A stretch of DNA of 6,917 nt, from the NCBI GenBank assembly GCA_900554995.1, contig USJJ01000069.1, forward strand, positions 1 through 6,917, given 5' to 3'. Positions 4,775 to 6,917 of the stretch are shown here, one piece after another; within the stretch, counting starts at the first letter, position 1, and each line of letters opens with the position of its first letter. A program made the translations under genes and the position numbers. Under the pieces are notes generated by a model. The model made no database searches, was not told the DNA's origin, and saw only the letters and a list, made by a program, of their open reading frames with translations. The DNA is from an uncultured Ruminococcus sp. GTDB taxonomy: Bacteria > Bacillota > Clostridia > Oscillospirales > Acutalibacteraceae.

Positions 4775-5077
4775 GCATGCTATATTATTATGTAGTTTAG
4801 TGCGTAGATATGCGTTGATGTGAGAGGTGGCGGCTCATAGAAGTCGGGAATTCTCGCGGAGTATGTCCGATTTAAAACCGGGCGATTTAATAACCTACAA
4901 CACGGGTTTGCTATCCCTTAGCAAATCTGCGTATGTATGTGCGTTTAAGACCTTAAATGCACTATCCCGGAAACTAACCCATTTCCGGTTTTTAAATGCA
5001 GAGGGTGGAAACACCCGGAAACGTTGCGAAATTAGGTTTTAAACGTTGCCCGCCAAACTTTGTAAGGAGGCAAAATC
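4775..5077 (+). ncRNA. Structured 5' leader of the S10 operon, candidate attenuator
   Basis: About 300 nt of untranslated leader with no convincing gene. Helices readable by eye, in order: AAGTCGG/CCGATTT (4841-4847, 4867-4873); an 11-bp stem with two G-U pairs (4903-4913, 4919-4929); a 10-bp stem with one G-U pair and GACC loop (4939-4948, 4953-4962); CCGGAAA/TTTCCGG followed by TTTTT (4967-4973, 4982-4988, 4989-4993), which looks like an intrinsic terminator; and GGGTG/CACCC with a GAAA tetraloop (5003-5007, 5012-5016). TTTAAAACC (4871-4879) can pair perfectly with GGTTTTAAA (5035-5043) and close the whole set, in competition with three bases of the first stem. Segments of the terminator region are duplicated downstream, permitting an alternative fold. 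In E. coli the S10 leader is controlled by L4, encoded by rplD in this operon; whether that applies here is unknown. Confidence 0.65.
4967..4993 (+). terminator. Terminator-like hairpin inside the S10 leader
   Basis: A perfect 7-bp stem (CCGGAAA/TTTCCGG) with an 8-nt loop is followed directly by five Ts. It lies about 190 nt after the predicted start and 85 nt before rpsJ, so it would abort transcription unless prevented. A second CCGGAAA at 5015-5021 can compete for the right arm. Confidence 0.6.
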
Positions 5078-5389
5078 ATGGCAGTAAAGGGAAAAATCAG
5101 AATCAGATTGAAGGGCTATGACCACAATCTCGTTGATAAGGCAGCGGAGAAGATCGTTGAGACTGCTAAGCGTACAGGCGCTCAGGTTTCAGGTCCCGTT
5201 CCCCTTCCGACAGAGAAAGAGGTCGTTACAATCCTTCGTGCTGTTCACAAGTACAAGGACTCCAGAGAGCAGTTCGAACAGCGCACACACAAAAGGCTTA
5301 TCGACATCATCAGACCGTCAGCCAAGACTGTTGACGCTTTGAGAGGTCTTGAGCTTCCTGCCGGCGTAGAAATTGAAATCAAGCTTTGA
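5078..5389 (+). CDS. rpsJ: 30S ribosomal protein S10 (NusE)
   Basis: A 103-residue protein, the same length as the E. coli protein. It binds 16S rRNA in the 30S head and, as NusE, pairs with NusB in transcription antitermination. [30 protein letters not shown], then [13 protein letters not shown], the conserved extended-loop sequence [21 protein letters not shown], and the C-terminal GVEIEIKL are all canonical. AAGGAGG (5064-5070) lies 7 nt before the ATG. It is the first gene of the operon and follows the long structured leader. Confidence 0.98.
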   Translation: MAVKGKIRIRLKGYDHNLVDKAAEKIVETAKRTGAQVSGPVPLPTEKEVVTILRAVHKYKDSREQFEQRTHKRLIDIIRPSAKTVDALRGLELPAGVEIEIKL

Positions 5390-5408
5390 TTTTACGCTAA
5401 CAGGTCAA

Positions 5409-5426
5409 GTTGGCGCAGTTGCCAAC
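5409..5426 (+). other. Stem-loop in the rpsJ-rplC spacer
   Basis: GTTGGC (5409-5414) and GCCAAC (5421-5426) form a perfect 6-bp stem with a 6-nt loop, with AGGT/ACCT (5402-5405, 5432-5435) able to extend it across an internal loop. It ends only a few nucleotides before the rplC ribosome binding site (AAGGAGG, 5438-5444), so it could tune rplC translation. There is no T-run, so it is not a terminator. Confidence 0.45.
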
Positions 5427-5453
5427 CAATAACCTATAAGGAGGAAAACTTAT

Positions 5454-6086
5454 ATGAAAAAGGGTCTTATCGGAAAGAAAATCGGTATGACGCAGATCTT
5501 CGACGAAAAGGGTAACGTAATTCCCGTAACAGTCGTTGAAGCAGGTCCGTGTGTAATCACACAGAAGAAGACGATCGAGAATGACGGCTATGAGGCTGTT
5601 CAGGTCGGCTTCGGTGACGTAAAGGCACAGAGAGTCAACAAGGCTATGAAGGGTCACTTCGCAAAGAACGATGTTGCTCCCAAGAAGGTACTCAAGGAGT
5701 TCCGTCTCGAGAGCATTGCAGATGTTAACGTAGGCGATATCCTCAAGGCCGATGTGTTCGCAACAGGCGACAAGGTTGACGTTATCGGCACAAGCAAGGG
5801 TCACGGAACAGCAGGTTCCATCAAGCGTTGGAACTTCTCAAGACTCAGAGAGTCCCATGGTACAGGTCCCGTTGCAAGACATGCCGGTTCATTGGGTGCT
5901 TGTTCAACGCCTTCCCGTGTTTACAAGGGAAAGAAGCTTGCAGGTCACTACGGTGTAGACCGCACCACAGTTCAGAATTTAACTATTGCTAAGGTTGACG
6001 TCGAGAACAACCTCATCGCCGTTAAGGGCGCAATTCCGGGCCCGAAGGGCGGAATCGTTGTTATCGCCGATGCCAAGAAAGCGTAA
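5454..6086 (+). CDS. rplC: 50S ribosomal protein L3
   Basis: A 210-residue primary 23S rRNA-binding protein whose central loop reaches toward the peptidyl-transferase centre. The N-terminus ([20 protein letters not shown]) and the C-terminal half ([22 protein letters not shown], then [20 protein letters not shown] and [11 protein letters not shown]) are clear L3 signatures. The segment [20 protein letters not shown] differs from the common SHGSKFHR-type wording of other bacterial L3 proteins; I think this is a lineage variant seen in some Clostridia. AAGGAGG lies 9 nt upstream of the ATG. A 64-nt spacer follows rpsJ, and rplD starts 18 nt after the stop. Confidence 0.97.
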   Translation: MKKGLIGKKIGMTQIFDEKGNVIPVTVVEAGPCVITQKKTIENDGYEAVQVGFGDVKAQRVNKAMKGHFAKNDVAPKKVLKEFRLESIADVNVGDILKADVFATGDKVDVIGTSKGHGTAGSIKRWNFSRLRESHGTGPVARHAGSLGACSTPSRVYKGKKLAGHYGVDRTTVQNLTIAKVDVENNLIAVKGAIPGPKGGIVVIADAKKA

Positions 6087-6104
6087 CGGAAGGAGTGTTA
6101 AAGT

Positions 6105-6728
6105 ATGCCTAATGTATCAGTATTCGATATGAACGGTAAAAAGGTCTCCGATCTTGCTCTTGCAGAGTCTGTTTTCGGAATCGAGCCGAATTCTTATGCT
6201 ATGCACCTTTGCGTAGTTAACTATTTGGCAAATCAGCGTCAGGGCACACAGTCAACCCGTACACGCTCAGAGGTAAGCGGCGGCGGCAAGAAGCCGTGGA
6301 AGCAGAAGGGTACAGGTCGTGCACGTCAGGGCTCAACAAGAGCTCCTCAGTGGACACACGGCGGTATCGCACACGGCCCCAAGCCGAGAGAGTACGGCTT
6401 CTCAATCAACAAGAAGGTAAGAAGACTTGCTATGAAGTCTGCTTTATCTTCAAAGGTTGCAGCAGAGGAGCTTGTAGTTCTTGACGATCTCAAGCTTGAC
6501 GCAATCAAGACTAAGGAAGTTGTAAAGGTTCTTACAGCTCTTGAAACAGGCAAGAAGGTTCTTCTCGTTCTTCCGGAGAACAACGACGTTCTTTACAGAA
6601 GCGCAAGAAATATTGCCGGTGTTAAGGTTTCAACCGTAAACACATTGAATGTTTATGACATTCTTAATTGTGACACAATGCTCGTTCTTAAGGACAGCGT
6701 TGCAAAGATTGAGGAGGTATATGCATGA
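6105..6728 (+). CDS. rplD: 50S ribosomal protein L4
   Basis: A 207-residue protein that binds domain I of 23S rRNA and lines the peptide exit tunnel; in E. coli it also represses the S10 operon. The N-terminal domain ([11 protein letters not shown], then [38 protein letters not shown]) leads into the long arginine/glycine-rich tunnel loop [20 protein letters not shown] and [20 protein letters not shown]; the C-terminal Rossmann-like half ends [30 protein letters not shown] (6090-6095) lies 9 nt before the ATG. The stop overlaps the rplW start in an ATGA, indicating translational coupling. As the last complete ribosomal protein here, it is the natural candidate effector for the leader. Confidence 0.97.
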   Translation: MPNVSVFDMNGKKVSDLALAESVFGIEPNSYAMHLCVVNYLANQRQGTQSTRTRSEVSGGGKKPWKQKGTGRARQGSTRAPQWTHGGIAHGPKPREYGFSINKKVRRLAMKSALSSKVAAEELVVLDDLKLDAIKTKEVVKVLTALETGKKVLLVLPENNDVLYRSARNIAGVKVSTVNTLNVYDILNCDTMLVLKDSVAKIEEVYA

Positions 6729-6917
6729 GTAAAGCAGCACAGGACATAATCCTCCGTCCGATTATCACTGAAGAGAGCATGCTCGGCACCGCTGATAAGA
6801 AGTACACCTTCTCGGTTGCCAAGGATGCAAACAAGATCGAAATCGCAGCAGCCGTTGAGGAGCTTTTCGGCGTAAAGGTAGCTAAGGTCAACACCATCAA
6901 CTGCCTTGGCAAGCTTC
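6725..6917 (+). CDS. rplW: 50S ribosomal protein L23, 3'-truncated by window end
   Basis: The first 64 residues of L23, a 23S rRNA-binding protein at the tunnel exit that docks trigger factor and the signal recognition particle. [15 protein letters not shown] is the family start, followed by [35 protein letters not shown], all typical. The protein is usually about 95-100 residues, so roughly a third lies outside the window. Its ATG overlaps the rplD stop by 4 bp, and GAGGAGG (6711-6717) is its ribosome binding site inside the end of rplD. Gene order rpsJ-rplC-rplD-rplW is the standard S10 operon order. Confidence 0.96.
   Translation, partial: MSKAAQDIILRPIITEESMLGTADKKYTFSVAKDANKIEIAAAVEELFGVKVAKVNTINCLGKL

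Noticed and set aside
4998..5022. T-box riboswitch, because AGGGTGGAA resembles the T-box core
   Set aside because: The sequence continues AACACCC rather than ACCGCGG and closes as a simple GAAA-loop hairpin; no terminator follows it, and a T-box before rpsJ would be out of place.
4827..5042. A 71-codon open frame (GTG start) in the S10 leader
   Set aside because: There is no ribosome binding site at a proper distance, the predicted protein has no recognisable domain, and the region is better explained by the series of RNA hairpins.
5397..5804. Long antisense open frame opposite rplC
   Set aside because: It is a mirror of the codon bias of rplC, lacks a ribosome binding site or known domain, and overlaps a certain ribosomal protein gene.

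Overview
The window looks like chromosomal DNA from a low-to-mid GC, Gram-positive anaerobe of the class Clostridia; an Oscillospiraceae/Ruminococcaceae-type gut organism is my best guess. The reasons are strong AGGAGG-type ribosome binding sites, consensus sigma-A promoters, a DUF1540 cysteine-rich miniprotein, a Gram-positive-style lipoprotein and the S10 ribosomal operon order. The taxonomic call is inference from gene style, not from a database search.

Layout from left to right: (1) the 3' part of a YraN/UPF0102 nuclease-fold gene; (2) thrC (threonine synthase) with its own promoter; (3) a convergent 55-residue DUF1540 protein on the minus strand; (4) a divergent metallophosphoesterase, separated from it by a perfect 16-bp palindrome that resembles a LacI-family operator; (5) a small AT-rich module of a 66-residue XRE-type regulator (minus) and a 378-residue lipoprotein (plus), read from back-to-back promoters whose -35 boxes overlap and share an inverted-repeat operator candidate; (6) a strong terminator, then the promoter and about 300-nt leader of the S10 ribosomal protein operon, followed by rpsJ, rplC, rplD and the start of rplW.

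The housekeeping parts are ordinary. The parts worth a second look are regulatory. The S10 leader holds a series of clean hairpins, including a terminator-like hairpin with a U-run. A duplicated pair of short segments would allow mutually exclusive pairings (terminator versus antiterminator), so this is a candidate attenuator for ribosomal protein synthesis. The XRE/lipoprotein pair looks like a self-contained, autoregulated surface-protein module whose lipoprotein carries two 106-residue repeats of a domain I cannot name. No CRISPR array, transposon, tRNA or rRNA gene is visible.
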